Made by a program: the position numbers and the translations under genes
Shown: positions 36,703 to 49,606 of the stretch, one piece after another
Layout: the number at the start of each line of letters is the position of its first letter
Position numbering within the stretch: position 1 is the stretch's first letter
Source: Puccinellia tenuiflora
Lineage: Eukaryota; Streptophyta; Magnoliopsida; Poales; Poaceae
Length of the DNA stretch: 64,000 bases
Direction of reading: 5' to 3'
NCBI GenBank assembly: GCA_012064385.1
Contig: QRDG01001524.1
Coordinates: 367,766-431,765, forward strand
The notes under the pieces: generated by a model
Told to the model about the DNA's origin: nothing
Database searches by the model: none
What the model saw: only the letters and a program-made list of their open reading frames with translations

Positions 36703-39700
36703 GTCTCCCACTTGCACTAGAGTCAATAATCTAGTTTACATTTTCTCGATCCAACACTCATGGTGTCTAACACTCATGGAGTCTCAGTGCTGATCATGTT
36801 TGCTCGTGGAAGAGGTTCTGTCCGTGTTCTGTACTATACAGTTCTTTATGTTCTTTGCAAAACGTCAATGTCACCTAATTTGACATTACTTTATCATCTC
36901 ATGATAAACCTATTATCATCACATGATAATTCTCATATCATCATCATATGATGAATATAATATATTTGGTTAGAGAGTGAGATTTTCGTTTCCCTTTTAT
37001 GCCTACATGACGTATGATCAGTCAAGAGAACTTTCACATAGCATGTGCACCCGGAACTCACTCAGTCTTGAAACAAGCTTTCTCAAACCATAATATTATA
37101 TCTTTTAATCCTTGAATTAATCATATACTCCTATATGTTGTAGACTCACAAATCGACAGTGCAATCATGTCACTTCGATATTTTCGATCATGCTTTCGCT
37201 GCGCTTCTGCTATTATGAGATCCCCAATCTAGTTTGGTTTTATGACTTCAACCAAGTCTACCAATCTCTAGATTCCTTTATCTCATCTTCATGTTAAAAT
37301 GACTCCTCATTCTAACACGTTCTTCTAACCAAGAACTTGGGTCACATATCGTCAAATACAAACACATGGTTCTTATATGTTTTAGACCTATGAACAATTC
37401 ATAGCGAATACCAACATATCCTCCAACCATCAATTTTGTACTGAGTTATTAACTCAATGTTTCACCTATTTCTCACAAGCAGATGAACCTTTCTTCTCTT
37501 GTTTTATTTTGAACTCCTTCAAAATCTTACTTAGGTTAAACATCATGACATAATGCTTTATCAAACATATCTATCCTCCATAGATACATCCATCTCCATG
37601 GATATTTGACGTTTCAAACTAACTTCATAAGTTATACGTTGGTTCCTGACTTATTTACAACATTTATGAAATCTCCATTTCACTCAAACAAGATGTTGTA
37701 AACTCCCACTCAAATATACACCATACACATATTAAATTGTGAAACCTCTTTGGCTCCCACTCAGAAATATGTTATCATTATATTTGACCATGATTTAACT
37801 AGCTCCCACTCAAACATATGTCACCACATATTTTGATCTTGGAAAATAGTTTCTGCTCTAACTTAATATATGTCACCACATATTTTAATTAGATCACACT
37901 CGTGTATTTTCTCGATATTTTGGACACCTCCAAAATTCTTAATTAACTATTAATATCGAGAACTCTTTATACGAAACGCTAGTACTTTACTAGCTTTAAG
38001 TTTTATTTATTCCCTGCAAAACCCCTTTTGAGGAATAAATATGTGAAACATCACTTTCACAAAATCAAGCAACAATTACTTTGTGATTTAAACTTAACAT
38101 CGAATGACTCTTAGTCACTTTCGTATTTAAGGTTTCTATTTCTTCTTTGTAGTTTCGCAGGTATGTCTTGTTTCTCAAACATGACAAGTAAATCATGAAT
38201 ATTATTTTGTAACCTGACAAAATTTTATATTCTTGAATCCTACTTTTCTTTAGACAAGCTAAACCGAAATTCAATGATCACCATCATCAATTCCTTTATG
38301 TGTCAAGTTTTAACCAACATAGCACTTTACATATGTGCCACTTGATACATAAACTAGCAAGGTTTTAGCTTTTCCATTCCATCAATTCTTTTATCAATGA
38401 AACCTTTTCACGATAAATCCACTAAAACATTTAACACAATCAACAATTGATTTGTCCCTTTTAGTCTCTCATTGTGGAATCTCTATTCATAGTCATACTA
38501 TGAATATACTACAACATTATTTGCAATAGTTTCTAATTATCTCATAATTAATGAAACCACCTGTTTCTCATAACTCATATGAAAATATTATGCAAATCAT
38601 TAAATAGATCCTTATTTCTAAACAGAGTGTTTATCAAATAAATCTAAATGCTATTATCAAACCCCCGAAATAAAACCCTTCTTTGAGACCACACAATATC
38701 AAATAGTGTGTGATTACAATATCTTAGGACATATCAAACGCCTTTGAAATATTCTAAACATTGTAATTTGTGATAACACTTCTCACAAGTCTGCATACTA
38801 ACATATAACTCAAATATTTTGTCTCTTTTGATCAAATCATAAAGACTCAATTTTCTTGTTAACTTAATATCCTAAACTCCAGAATTTGATCTCATCAAAT
38901 ATCATAACTCGAATAAATACACCTATTTAATCATTTCATTATGATGGAGTCCACAAAATAATGACATCTAACATTTGCTGAAAATACAACCAACACTTGT
39001 GTTTACTTTCGGCAATTCATGGCACTCTTCCAAAGGGTGGCATTTTAGTCATACTCCTTACAATAAGGCGCATTGATAAAACATCAAAATGTTTATTCAA
39101 TATTCAGCACGACTAAAACAATTGTCATTATTAAGTTTTGGATATTTTAGTATGTCTCTTATTTTATAAATGTTCAACCAATTTATCATCTAGATTATAA
39201 TAAGAATAACACACTTATAATCGAAACTTGTGATTTCCAAAAAGGATCACTCATGAAAATAGAACAACCATTGTCTTTAACATGAATAACCGTCTCACAT
39301 AAGCAAGACACACTAATTAAAATCACACTTAGTTCGATTACAACACTTATTCAAATCCTCTAATCCAAATGATAAATGTAGAGACAGATCGTTGCCAGCA
39401 TCAACTCCTTGATTGCCACTATTCCACAACGTCTTCCCATATCCTTTATGCAAATCTCAAGCAGCAGGTTCTGTTTTCATAAAACAGAATGAGTATCAAA
39501 TACTTATCGAAACCGCCACAATTGCAATTTGGACTTAAACACTTATAACTTGTATATCAATATATACTTTCTGCATTGCCAACTTCTCTTGCTATGGGTT
39601 CCACATTGACATGACGCAGCCGAGACACAAACTCACAGAAAGTGATCAAATCCCTTCCCATGACCTAGTCTCCGACACAATTCTTGAAGCTGGGGAGAAG

Positions 39701-41426
39701 CTAGCGTATCACCCCACTATCGCGAAACCGTCATTCATCTCGTGGTTCCAAACAAGCACTAGACGATGATGTATCTTATGCATTATCCTCAGGTGTTGTT
39801 CCAAGCAAGTGTTCTCTTCCATCTTGAGTGAAAGAAAACCGTTTAGACATTCGAACCTTTAATTCTAACTTGCGCTGAAAAACTATTTTTCAACTCACCA
39901 ACAATCTCCATTGCAGTCAAGTTCTTGAATTGTCTACCTAGGTCAGAATTCATGAAGGTGCACATCATCCACTTGACTTTCAAGTAGGTGGTTCAAAACC
40001 ACTCCATGTACTCTTCATTGCTTGCAGAAATATTTGGGTTTATCTCCTATTGGTTCTTCTAGCACGTAGAGCTGAGCATGGGTGTTTAGGACTTCTTTCA
40101 GGACGCAGGTACTACTCAACAACTTTGACCCATCGAGACGCAGTTTTTCAGCAACGAACTGACTACCGTAGTCAACCATGATCTACAAGGATTTTTGCAA
40201 AGACATCTGGACTTTTGTTTATGATAATTTTAGTTCATCTTAATGAACTCCCACTAAACTCAACATCTCTCTGGTTGTTTAGTGACACACGATCCAAATC
40301 CACTACACCACAACCGATCATCACGTGAGGTGATGTAGCTTCAATGGTGAACATCGCCATGTTGATCATATCATCCATATGACTCGTGTTTAACCTTTCG
40401 GTTCTTGTGTTCCGAGGCCATGTCTGTACATGCTAGGCTCGTCAAGGAAACCGTAGTATTTTCGCGTGTGTAAATCTGGCTTACACCCGTTGTATGTGAA
40501 CGTTGAATCTATCACACCCGATCATCACGTGGTGCTTCGAAACGAAGATCTTTGGCAACGGTGCATACTAGGGGAGAACACATCTTGATATTAACATGAG
40601 AGATCACCTTATCATGCTACCGTCGCGATCACATCTAAGCATAACAATAAGGTGCACAAAAAGGGATTAACATCACATGCAATTCATAATTGTGATATGA
40701 TATGGCCTTTCTTCTTATGCTTTTTGATCACCATCTTCAAAGCACCGGCAAGATCTCCATCTCCGGCATGATCTCCATCATCGTGGCGCCATCACCATGG
40801 TTGTCCACCAACTATTGCAACTACAACTAATGCTACTCTTAGCAATAAAGTAAAGCAATTACATGGTGATTCAATGACACGCAGGTCACATAAAATAAAA
40901 GACAACCATATGGCTCCAGCCGGTTGCCGTACTCGTCGACATGCAAGTCGCGAAAGATTACAAACATGATCATTGCATACATTATCACAAATCACATATT
41001 GGCCATACCACATCACATGACCCCCTCTGCAAAAACAAGTTAGACGTCCTCTACTTTGTTTATGCAATTTTTACGTGGCTTGGGTCAACGAGATAGAACC
41101 GTTCTAATCTACGCAAAACCACAACGGTGATATAGTAGTTGCTTATTTACTCATCCTTTTGAAAGGCCTTCCATTGAAAATTGCATCTTCACTAAAGCAA
41201 GAGAAACAGACACCCGCCAGCCACTTATGCAAAACAAGTTGCATGTCAATCGTGGAACCGGTCTCTCGTGCGTGGACGAGTAAGGTTGGTCCGGGCCGCT
41301 TCATCTCACAATACCGCAAAGACGCAAAGTGCACGCGAGAAGGTAGCAACATAAAATATCAACGCCCACAACACTTGTGTTCTAATCGCACCAACATCTA
41401 CGAATAGATCTAGGCTCTGATACCAC
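36703..41426 (-). other. Non-coding interior of the LARD-like element
   Basis: 4.7 kb, AT-rich, with repeated ctcccactcaaa and tatgtcaccacatattttga words (37690-37900). No coding domain was recognised on either strand. The primer-binding site is at the right edge and the polypurine tract at the left edge. Confidence 0.85.
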
Positions 41427-43321
41427 TGATGGGGTCGCAGCATAGAAAACAAAAATTTTCCTACGCAACAGGCGGAATAAACCCCAAGGATCTAGATCTA
41501 TTAGACGAAGGTAGCGAAGATGAGATCCAATCTCTTACCCTTGAAGATCAACAAACGCGTTTTGTCGGTGCAGGGGTTGGCTAGTCGATCCCCGCAACTA
41601 GACTCATCTAGTCGCGAGGAGATGTATTTCCTCGAAGTCCAATCCGATGAAGTGCCACAAGGGGTAGCACCTCCGCGGTATCCACACGTACGGCTCGATG
41701 TAGATCTCCTCCTTCTTGATCCCGCAAGCAAGGTGGAGATGGCTAGATGGATCTCGGCACCACGACGGTTGTGGTGGCGTTGATGGTGTAGTCTCCACGA
41801 GCAGGGCTTCGCCAAGCCAAGCAAGAGGAGAGGGAGAGGAGGGCATGGTGCAGCAGCCCTACGGCTAGGGGTGGTGCAGCATCTATGGTGGAGGAGATGG
41901 CGGCAGCCCTACGGGAGGGGTGGCGCCAAGAAGAGGTGGAGTGCGGCAGCCCTCCGGGGAGAGAGGTGGCGCACGGCGGCTAGGGTTTAGGGTGGGGTGC
42001 GGCTAGGGCAGCCTTGGCTGAGGTGTGCCGCACCCCCACCCCTCCTTTTATAGGTGGAGGCAAGGGGAGGGGCGTGCTAGGGTTTGGGGAGGGCTGGCCG
42101 GCCCCCCCTTTCCTTGGCCCCCAAGTTGGGGCGCCTCCCCTTGGGCCCCTTTGGCCCGCATGGGCCCCTTTGGGGCAGGTGGTGCGGCTGGCCCTTTAGG
42201 CCAGTCCACCACCCCTTCATGCCACGTGGGCCCCATACTCCTATGGGCCCCACTTCTAGACTCCTCTAGAACCTTCTAGAATATTCCGGTACTCTGCCGG
42301 AAAATTCCTGGAACTTTTCCGATACCTCCGGAAACCACTTTCCTTATATGAATCTTATTCTCCGGACCATTCCGGAACTCCTCGTGATGTCCGGGATCCT
42401 ATCCGAGACTCCGAATCAATATTCATTCATACCATCAATTATCTCATCGCTAACCCTAGCTACATCGGAGCGTTAAGTGTGTGACCCTACGGGTTCGAGA
42501 ACATGCAGACATGATCAAATCAATAATCAATAGCGGGACCGGGATGCCCATATTGACTCCTACATATTCAACGAAGTTCTTTATCGATTGAACCACGATG
42601 CCGGAGATTCTTAATCTCATATACGATTCCCTTTGTCTCACCGATATTTAATTTGCCCGAGATTCGATCGTCGATATCTCCATATCTAGTTTCATCTCGT
42701 TACCTGGCAAATTCTCTTTACTCGTCCATAATATAGGATCTCCGTGATTAACACTTAATCACATGGTTGCAACCTTTCTGATGCTATATTACCGAGAGGG
42801 CCCAGAGATATCTTTTCCGTCACAAGGAAGGACAAATCCCAGTCTTGATTCATGTCACCCAACAAATACCATCGGAGATACCTGAAAGCCACCTTTATAA
42901 TCACCCAGTTACGAAGTGACGTTTGATGTCCACAAAGCATTCCTCCGGTAAACGGGAGTGACATAACCTCATGGTCTAAGGAAACTATACTTGGCATACT
43001 AAAAGTGTTGGCAATAAAACTGTTGTGACACGATCAATTGCAACTCTTTATTATCGGGTCTTGTCCATCACATCATTACTCCTAATGATATGACTCCGTT
43101 ATCAAGTGACTATAACAAGTCCATGGTTAGGAAACTCTAACCATCTCTTGACTAACGAACTAGTCCGGTAGAGGCTTACTAGGGACACCTGTTTGTTTAT
43201 ATTCCACACATGTATTATGTTTCCGATTAATACAATTATAGCATGGAGAATAAACTATTATCATAAACATGAATATGCTAATAAACCATTTTATTATTGC
43301 CTCTAGGGCATATTCCCAACA
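41427..43321 (-). repeat. 5' LTR of the LARD-like element
   Basis: 1895 bp, nearly identical to 34807-36702. It is followed on its right by the CTATC duplication and on its left by the primer-binding site. Confidence 0.95.
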
Positions 43322-43349
43322 CTATCGATCTCCTTCTCCACCTCCTACT

Positions 43350-44157
43350 GGTCCTCCGGGCTCTCGTCTGTGGCCGAAAATCAAGCACACATAGCAGCTG
43401 TGAGAAGAGGCGGGAGAGGGTGAAGGCGGAGGCTGGGCAGATGCCGCAGATCAATGCGGTTTTCAACCGACTCGTGGCCGGCGGTTGCGTGCCAAAACCT
43501 TCCTCTCTCCTGCACTCTAGTGCGTAGCGGTTAGGCCTCAATGTATTGCACAAGGTTCTCCCGGAACGCGCCGTCCGACCGCGGGAGCTCTTCAGTTCTA
43601 GAACGTCGGACGTGGTAGTATGGCCGAGTGGGACGCCGTCCTCGATGCAATCATCCTTGGTCATGTGGATGCGACAACGCCGCCGCCTCGTGTATGATCT
43701 CGAAGCGCTCACCGTCGGAGCTGACCAGCGTGATCGTCCGCTGCGGTCATCGTCATGGTTTCTGCTTGATCTCTCGCACTTGATCAATCCGGATGGCGAT
43801 GTCCGGGACTGGGCTCCGCCAGGCTGGCACTGGGAGGTGCTACCTTCCGGGGCGCGGAGCTTGGTGAGGAATCCAGGTGACGTCGTCGACCCCGATCTTC
43901 TTTGGTGGCATTCGCATGGGCCACACTCGGTGTAGAGAGAGCCGGCCCCCGAGGAGGTGGTACGTCACCGTATCAGGGAGGAGTACGAGCACGTCCGTCA
44001 CTACATGTATTTGTTGGATAATCAGATAAACAGGCATTGGTCGATACTTCAGAGGGATCCTTATCACGTGAGCTTTGACCCCGTGATGGTTCCGGCTCTT
44101 TGGAGGCAGAGCACCCGCGGCTCAGCACCGCGCGGCTTAGGACCCGGTCAAAATTAG
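43350..44157 (+). other. Unrecognised GC-rich open region inside the CACTA element
   Basis: Plus frames 43546-43935 and, after one stop, on to 44157 are open and read like real protein (LINPDGDVRDWAPPGWHWEV; later EEYEHVRHYMYLLDNQINRH), but no family is recognised. The minus strand is also open at 43278-43787. It may be a captured host fragment or a decayed element-encoded protein. GC content is much higher than in the LTR element beside it. Confidence 0.4.
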
Positions 44158-44330
44158 TTTGAGTACCTATGTTGAGTACCTATGTTGAGTACTATGTGTG
44201 TGCCCACCTATGTTGAGTACCTATGTTGAGTACCTATGTTAAGTACTGTGTGTGTGCCCACCTATGTTGAGTACCTATGTTGAGTACTGTGTGTGTGCCC
44301 ACCTATGTTGAGTACCTATGTTCAGCTTCC
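44158..44330. repeat. Minisatellite of gagtacctatgtt units
   Basis: Units gagtacctatgtt and tgtgtgtgcccacctatgtt alternate in a higher-order repeat of roughly 60 bp for about 170 bp. Confidence 0.85.
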
Positions 44331-44409
44331 TTCTCAAGACGCATCTGCTCTTTCTCAGCTTCCTTTTGCTGCCTCTTTTGTTGTTTCCTCGTTTCAGCTT
44401 CTTCCTTTT

Positions 44410-45255
44410 CACAAGGTTCCCTCCGGTTCGCCGAAGGGGGAGTTTCGACCACTAATTATAGAAACTCATTAGGGAGTAAGTGATGTCGGTCACTCCCCGG
44501 AGTAGGATCTTGTCCATTTACACCTCCCACAACATTTTTATACATATGGTATGGAACACCTAGGTTTTGGTGGGATTCCGAGGCTGCATAGTCCCGCTAC
44601 AGCAAAACCCTAACCCCGATGGAAGAAAGTCATACTTACCGTCTACCCCTTTGACCGGCATCGAAAAGGCGTAGACCAGTGGACTTTTGTGCGTGGTTGT
44701 GATAGGGTAGACCATAGGAACATGGGAACCAAAACAATTCACAAGATTCCCTCTAGTTCGCCCGAAGGGGGTGTTTTGACCCCTAAGTGTAGGAACTCAC
44801 TAGGGAGTAAGTGATCTCGGTGAAGTAGGTCACACCCCGGAGTAGGATCTTGGCCATTTACACCTCTCACCACACTTGTATACATATGGTATGGAACCAC
44901 CTAGGTTTTGGTGGGATTCCGTGGCTCCATAGCCTCTCTACGGCGAAACCCTAACCCCGGTGGAAGAAAGTCATACTTACCGTCTACCCCTTTGACCGGC
45001 ATCGAAAGGGGGTAGACCGGTGGACTTTATTATTTAATGTGTTAGGATAAGCCATATGAATATGGGAAAACAAAAATCTTCACAAGGTTCCCTCCAGTTC
45101 GCCGAAGGGGGAGTTCTGACCACTAATTGTAGAAACTCACTAGGGAGTAAGTGATGCCGGTCACTCCCCGGAGTAGGATCTTGTCCATTTACACCTCTCA
45201 CCACAGTTTTATACATATGGTAGGGCACCACCCAGGTTTTGGTGTGATTTCGCTG
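44410..45255. repeat. ~335-bp tandem repeat, about 2.5 copies, in the CACTA right half
   Basis: Copies start at cacaaggttccctc-like sequences at 44410, 44740 and 45081 (periods 330 and 341). Each contains ggagtaggatcttg, tatacatatggta, caccyaggttttggtg and, in the first two, catacttaccgtctacccct. The third copy is cut after about 175 bp. Confidence 0.88.
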
Positions 45256-45987
45256 GAATCGGCCCGGATTGAACTAAGCGTCCACTTTACGTTGTTCCAA
45301 TTTTTTTTGGAAAAATCATTTTTAGATCCGTAACGTGCCATTTTATGTGTTGTTCTCTTTCGATTTCACGAGTTTTCAAACCGATGCCCCATGGTGTCCA
45401 TTCAAGCAAACAACATGTCTTTGCTTAGTGTCCAGAGTTGACACTAGGCAAAGAGGTGCTTTGCCGGGTGCCTTCCGAAATGCACTAGGCAAAGAGCGTC
45501 TTTGCTGAGTACCTTCATAAAGGCACCCGGCAAAGACTGATACACTCAGCATAAATCGGGCGGAAAAATTGCGGGCATTCTATTATTATTTTCCTTGGTC
45601 CGAAAATATATTCTTTGCCGGGTGTCTTTAAGCAACACACGGCAAAACTATTCTTTGCCGAGTGCCTAATTTTAACACCCGGCAAAGCCTGACGCCGTCA
45701 AGCCATCCGTCAACTGCGCAACGTGGAAGCCACGTGGAACGTACCTTTGCCGAGTGCCATTTGGGGACACTCAGCGCATATTTTTTTGCCGTGTGTTTTT
45801 TCAATGCCGGGTGTTTTTTTGAGTTTTTGCCGTGTATATTTTCTTTACCGAGTGTCTGTACTCGGCAGAGAATAGTTTGCTGTGTACCCTATTTTTGCAC
45901 CCGGCAAAGAACCTCTTTACCTAGTGCCCGATGTTTAGCACCCGGCAAAGACGTTTGTACTCAGCAAAGATCCGTTTTCCGGTAGTG

Positions 45988-48900
45988 ACCCACCACAGCC
46001 GGTCGAATAAAAAAAAACGTCTCAACAAAACCCTCCAATTTTTTCGAGTAGACTGAGTTTTTGGCGGTCTTGGGTGTACCTACATTGGATTCGGTTTAAA
46101 TAACCGATTCCACAAGGTCTATAGCATCCAGACGTTTTTGGAGCGTTCGTGGCAAAGTCCGGGCAGTTCGGATCGGAAAAAACTGTGTCCTATTTATAAA
46201 CCCCAGTTCCCCGAAGATTATCTGCCTTTTTCTTCAGGTATAATAGAGTATTTATTTTTAAAAAGGGGCCACTCTTTCCGGATTATTTGGTCTTCACTAT
46301 ATATGGCTAGTAAATCTCGCTTTATTACTCTTATCCAGAGCACAGAAGTATTCACACCATCAGATGAATGGCAAATTCCGAACAGTGCATAAACCTTTAT
46401 AAAATGATCAGATCGCACAAGAAATTCATAACGTCGACAATATATAGACGGAAGAAACTATTTTGAAAATCATGGGACTCTCACACCACCGACATGGTGG
46501 AACTGCCCGTCAACATTTTTATCACAAGGCTGACCAAGGAGTCAGAGATTTCCTTGGAGATCATTCCAAGCTTGACCTTCTGTAATTCCTTTACATTGAT
46601 TTGCGGATGTTGCAGATAATAATTCGAATATGAATAGTAAATAAATAATAAAACAAGTACACATGCAAATCCATACTAGAGTTTGGAATTGCAACAAGAA
46701 GGGTGGAGGGGTCATTGATGAAGACATGTTTTGAAACGTTTTCAAAATAAATGTTTGTCATTAATTAACCCAACAACTAGTATACACTAAAGGACTGCAT
46801 GCCAAAGTTTTTTTGTATTTTTTATGTTTTCTTTGATTTTTTTTGTAAAATGTGGTAAAAATTCCCGACACATCTTTTCATAGCAAGTACCTGAAATCTT
46901 TCAAGGGTATTACATAGGATCCTACTTGGGTAGCTTAAAATAATTTTTTATCAACTCTTAGGACCAAACTATAATAAAAATATAGTTCAAATTTGAATTA
47001 CTTTCCAGAAATATGACGAATTCAATAAAATGTGTAAAGTAGCTAGGAAGTTAGACAATTAAAAATCTTTGGGGACTGACCATCCAACCGAGTGCCTCAT
47101 ACCTTGTTTTCCCAGTGTCACCTTTACCTAGTGCCATGTACCTTGAATGTCGAGAGCCGCATCTTTGCCATGTACAACTATTTTGCCATGTTGACTACAG
47201 ACATGAGTAGATAGAAGAAGGTGGGTTATTTTTTTTTTGTGAAATTACAGACGTGTTGAATTAGTAAAGAGATTTTATTACTTCTAGAAAATATAGGAAC
47301 AAAATAACTAAAATGGAAGTAAAAATGGAAGAAGGTGGGTAAATTTTTATTTTTTTGAGAAATGGTGGGTAATTAATCAAAGAAGGTGGCTATCAACTGT
47401 GTGAGATAACTTGGCTAGGTGGGCCGCACCACAAATTTTAGCCCATGTGATATAGCAGCCCTGTTCAATTGGTTTTTCCCTACTAGTAATTGCTCTGTTT
47501 CCCCTAAAAAAAAAGTAATTGCTCTGTTCTTATCTGCAACTGCAAGTGACTGAAGCAGTAAAAGAAAACGAAAATAGACAATAGGAAGTAGAGATCTAAG
47601 AGAAAGAGCAGATGGAAATAAATCGTAGAAGAAGAGGCAAGAAAGTCTCCGTTCCGCTGCGGGCTAAGATCTGACATCTCGCAAGCACCTGGAGTAAGAG
47701 CAGCCGGAGGCGAATCGCGGATGAACAGCTGAAGCAACCACTCCAAGCGACGCTGACCTCCTGGAGAAAGAAGAATCATTTGGTGCGGCAGTGGATAGAG
47801 AGGGGGTGGAGGCGGAGCATGGGCAGAAGACCGATGAGATAAGACCGGTACGATTTCGTTCCCTGAGCGCTTACTATGATTAAGGCTGTGCAGTAAAAGT
47901 AAATTTCTCCTGCGCTGAAAACTGAAATTAATTGGAATTTGGTATCAGAAATAGACAATTTCACTATTAATCTGACCGCACCTTAACAAATTCATATGTC
48001 TTTTTTCCTTTTTTCTAACTGATTGCTAATAAGCTAATAACTGAACACTTGTATTGGCACTTTAATCAACATTGCCGCACCCAATGGAAGAAAATAAAAT
48101 AATAGCTCTAGCACTGTAGTTTTATAAAATTTGCTTAACTCACTGAGTTTTGTTTTTCAACCATACAGGAGTAGGTTAGAATCCGAAAAGGAGAGTAAAA
48201 GTCAAGTATAGAAAGAGGACGAGCTATTATAAAAACAAGAGTACTCTGGAAAAATATGAAATAGAAGATAAAACAGAAAAGAAGAGAGGATAACCTTCAG
48301 TACACGATAATTACAGTACAACTTTACAAAGCAACACAAAGTGTAGAAAAGAAATTGCAGACCATAGTGCTGACGAGAAGGGCACACAGTATAACAACAC
48401 TATCAATCTATCATCTAAGCTAAACATGCTACATCTGAAAGTGTATGCACTCTTCTAGCTAGTTCAAACACTAGTTCCTTGCAATTTTCAAACGCCAACT
48501 ATAGACACACATCACATCTGACGGTACGCACATCAGTAGCTGTCATTTACAGACATCTAAGGCTTGCAGCTCCTGTCCCTAGAAACTTGAGTTAAATCTG
48601 TGAGGTGCAACCGCAACACATCTTAATCTGTAATGTAACTGGTATGCTCTCCATGCTACTGCACCATGCAGTACATCTGTATGTGGTAATAACTTTACCA
48701 AGGTCTCATCTATTGTCGACTTGTCGTCCGTTACAGTTTCATGTGTCTTTTTACTAATGCAAAAGGGGAACTCGATCACTGGGACTGAGTTGAGATTGCA
48801 AGTTAAACCACTTATCTGAAGTTGGGCAACTTGACTAACGACACATCCTACTGAATCATTCTCGTACCCTGAGCTGAACTATGTAGAAATATACCCTTGG

Positions 48901-49322
48901 TGTACATTAAACTAAAGGCTAGTATGTAGAAATATAGTATTGGTAGTGCAGTAATTGTTTCCTTTTGTTCCAGTACGTTACTATAAGGGCAAGCAAATCA
49001 ACTAAGGAGCAACACTTATTCTGCACTGAGATAACATTAAATCGAGCAAAGCAAACCGACACGCTGAAACTGGATAGCAAATAGAGTAAAGAATACCGAC
49101 AACACTTCAGAACCATCCATCTCATTACAGATAATATGCACAACTAGGATCCAGCGATTTTAAATTTATTGCCACGATAAACTCCAGAACAAAAAATGAA
49201 CAGGAAAGTTGTAGAGATTGAATTCTGGAAAAACAACAAATAGTAAGAAATAATGTTAGTGTATTAAGTATGTAGTACATATACGTTAAAAGCGCAAAAG
49301 TAAAAACTCACAAGTGAGCTGA
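45988..49322. other. Intergenic, no gene recognised
   Basis: An 84-codon open frame at 46138-46392 is followed by AT-rich sequence; no family was recognised. At 47080-47210, ccgagtgcctcata, tacctagtgcc and tttgccatgtac words resemble decayed CACTA subterminal repeats. A 15-bp direct repeat flanks a short A-run at 47485-47528. The rest holds nothing supportable. Confidence 0.35.
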
Positions 49323-49606
49323 TGAATCTAGAGATGGCCAAGCACTTCTCGGTGCACTATATTCATTGTTTCCTCGGTGGGCATCCCAGATTCGTCAAGT
49401 GCCAGTATTTTCAATCTCTCTTTTGAAGTCACTCTCAGGATGACGACACGGAATTGCTCATGCGAAAACACTAATTTCGGCAAATAAACACCAACCTTAT
49501 CAAGTGTTTGCCCTTGACTCTTATTAATAGTCTTTGCATAGCAGAGGAGGATTTGATGGTGCTGCAATGTGAAGAGCCCCTTTGTAGATGGAGCATTTAG
49601 CACAAT
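49323..49606 (-). pseudogene. Helitron-type PIF1 helicase C-terminal fragment
   Basis: The minus frame reads YAKTINKSQGQTLDKVGVYL, PKLVFSHEQFRVVILRV and MNIVHREVL. This is the C-terminal end of PIF1-family helicases as found in plant Helitron Rep-Hel proteins (helicase motifs V and VI region). The usual YVALSR-like motif is degraded to RVVILRV. The helicase N-terminus and Rep domain are not in the flanking sequence, and no Helitron 3' hairpin with CTRR was located. It is a remnant beside the duplicated BAHD segment. Confidence 0.85.

Larger units (their letters stand above)
34807..43321 (-). mobile_element. Young LTR retrotransposon without gag-pol (LARD-like), minus orientation
   Basis: Two near-identical LTRs (34807-36702 and 41427-43321) flank a 4.7-kb AT-rich interior. 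Target duplication CTATC is at 34802-34806 and 43322-43326. On the minus strand the LTR begins TGTTGGGAATATGCCC and ends GACCCCATCA. A primer-binding site (TGGTATCAGAGCC, plus 41413-41425) follows the right LTR, so that is the 5' LTR. A purine tract (gcaagtgggagac, plus 36703-36715) precedes the left one. The interior has no open frame resembling gag, protease, RT or integrase, so it would depend on proteins from another element. Confidence 0.95.
33029..45987. mobile_element. CACTA transposon, 12,959 bp including a nested LTR element
   Basis: Left terminus cactacgggaaaccagat and right terminus, inverted, cactaccggaaaacggat; both are flanked by ACC (33026-33028 and 45988-45990), the 3-bp duplication of CACTA elements. 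Subterminal arrays of tttgccgagtg / cactcggcaaag-type motifs occupy 33045-33390 and 45430-45970, with another pair near 34310-34345. Removing the LTR insertion and one duplicate leaves about 4.4 kb. No recognisable transposase was found, so it is probably non-autonomous. Cargo: a THA8-like gene fragment, an unrecognised GC-rich open region (43350-44150) and two tandem arrays. Confidence 0.92.

Noticed and set aside
44158..44330. CRISPR-like array
   Set aside because: Repeats are contiguous without unique spacers, and the DNA is a plant nuclear transposon; it is a minisatellite.
46138..46392. 84-codon open frame as a gene
   Set aside because: No domain, no homologue recognised and no second exon found; kept only as a note in the spacer entry.
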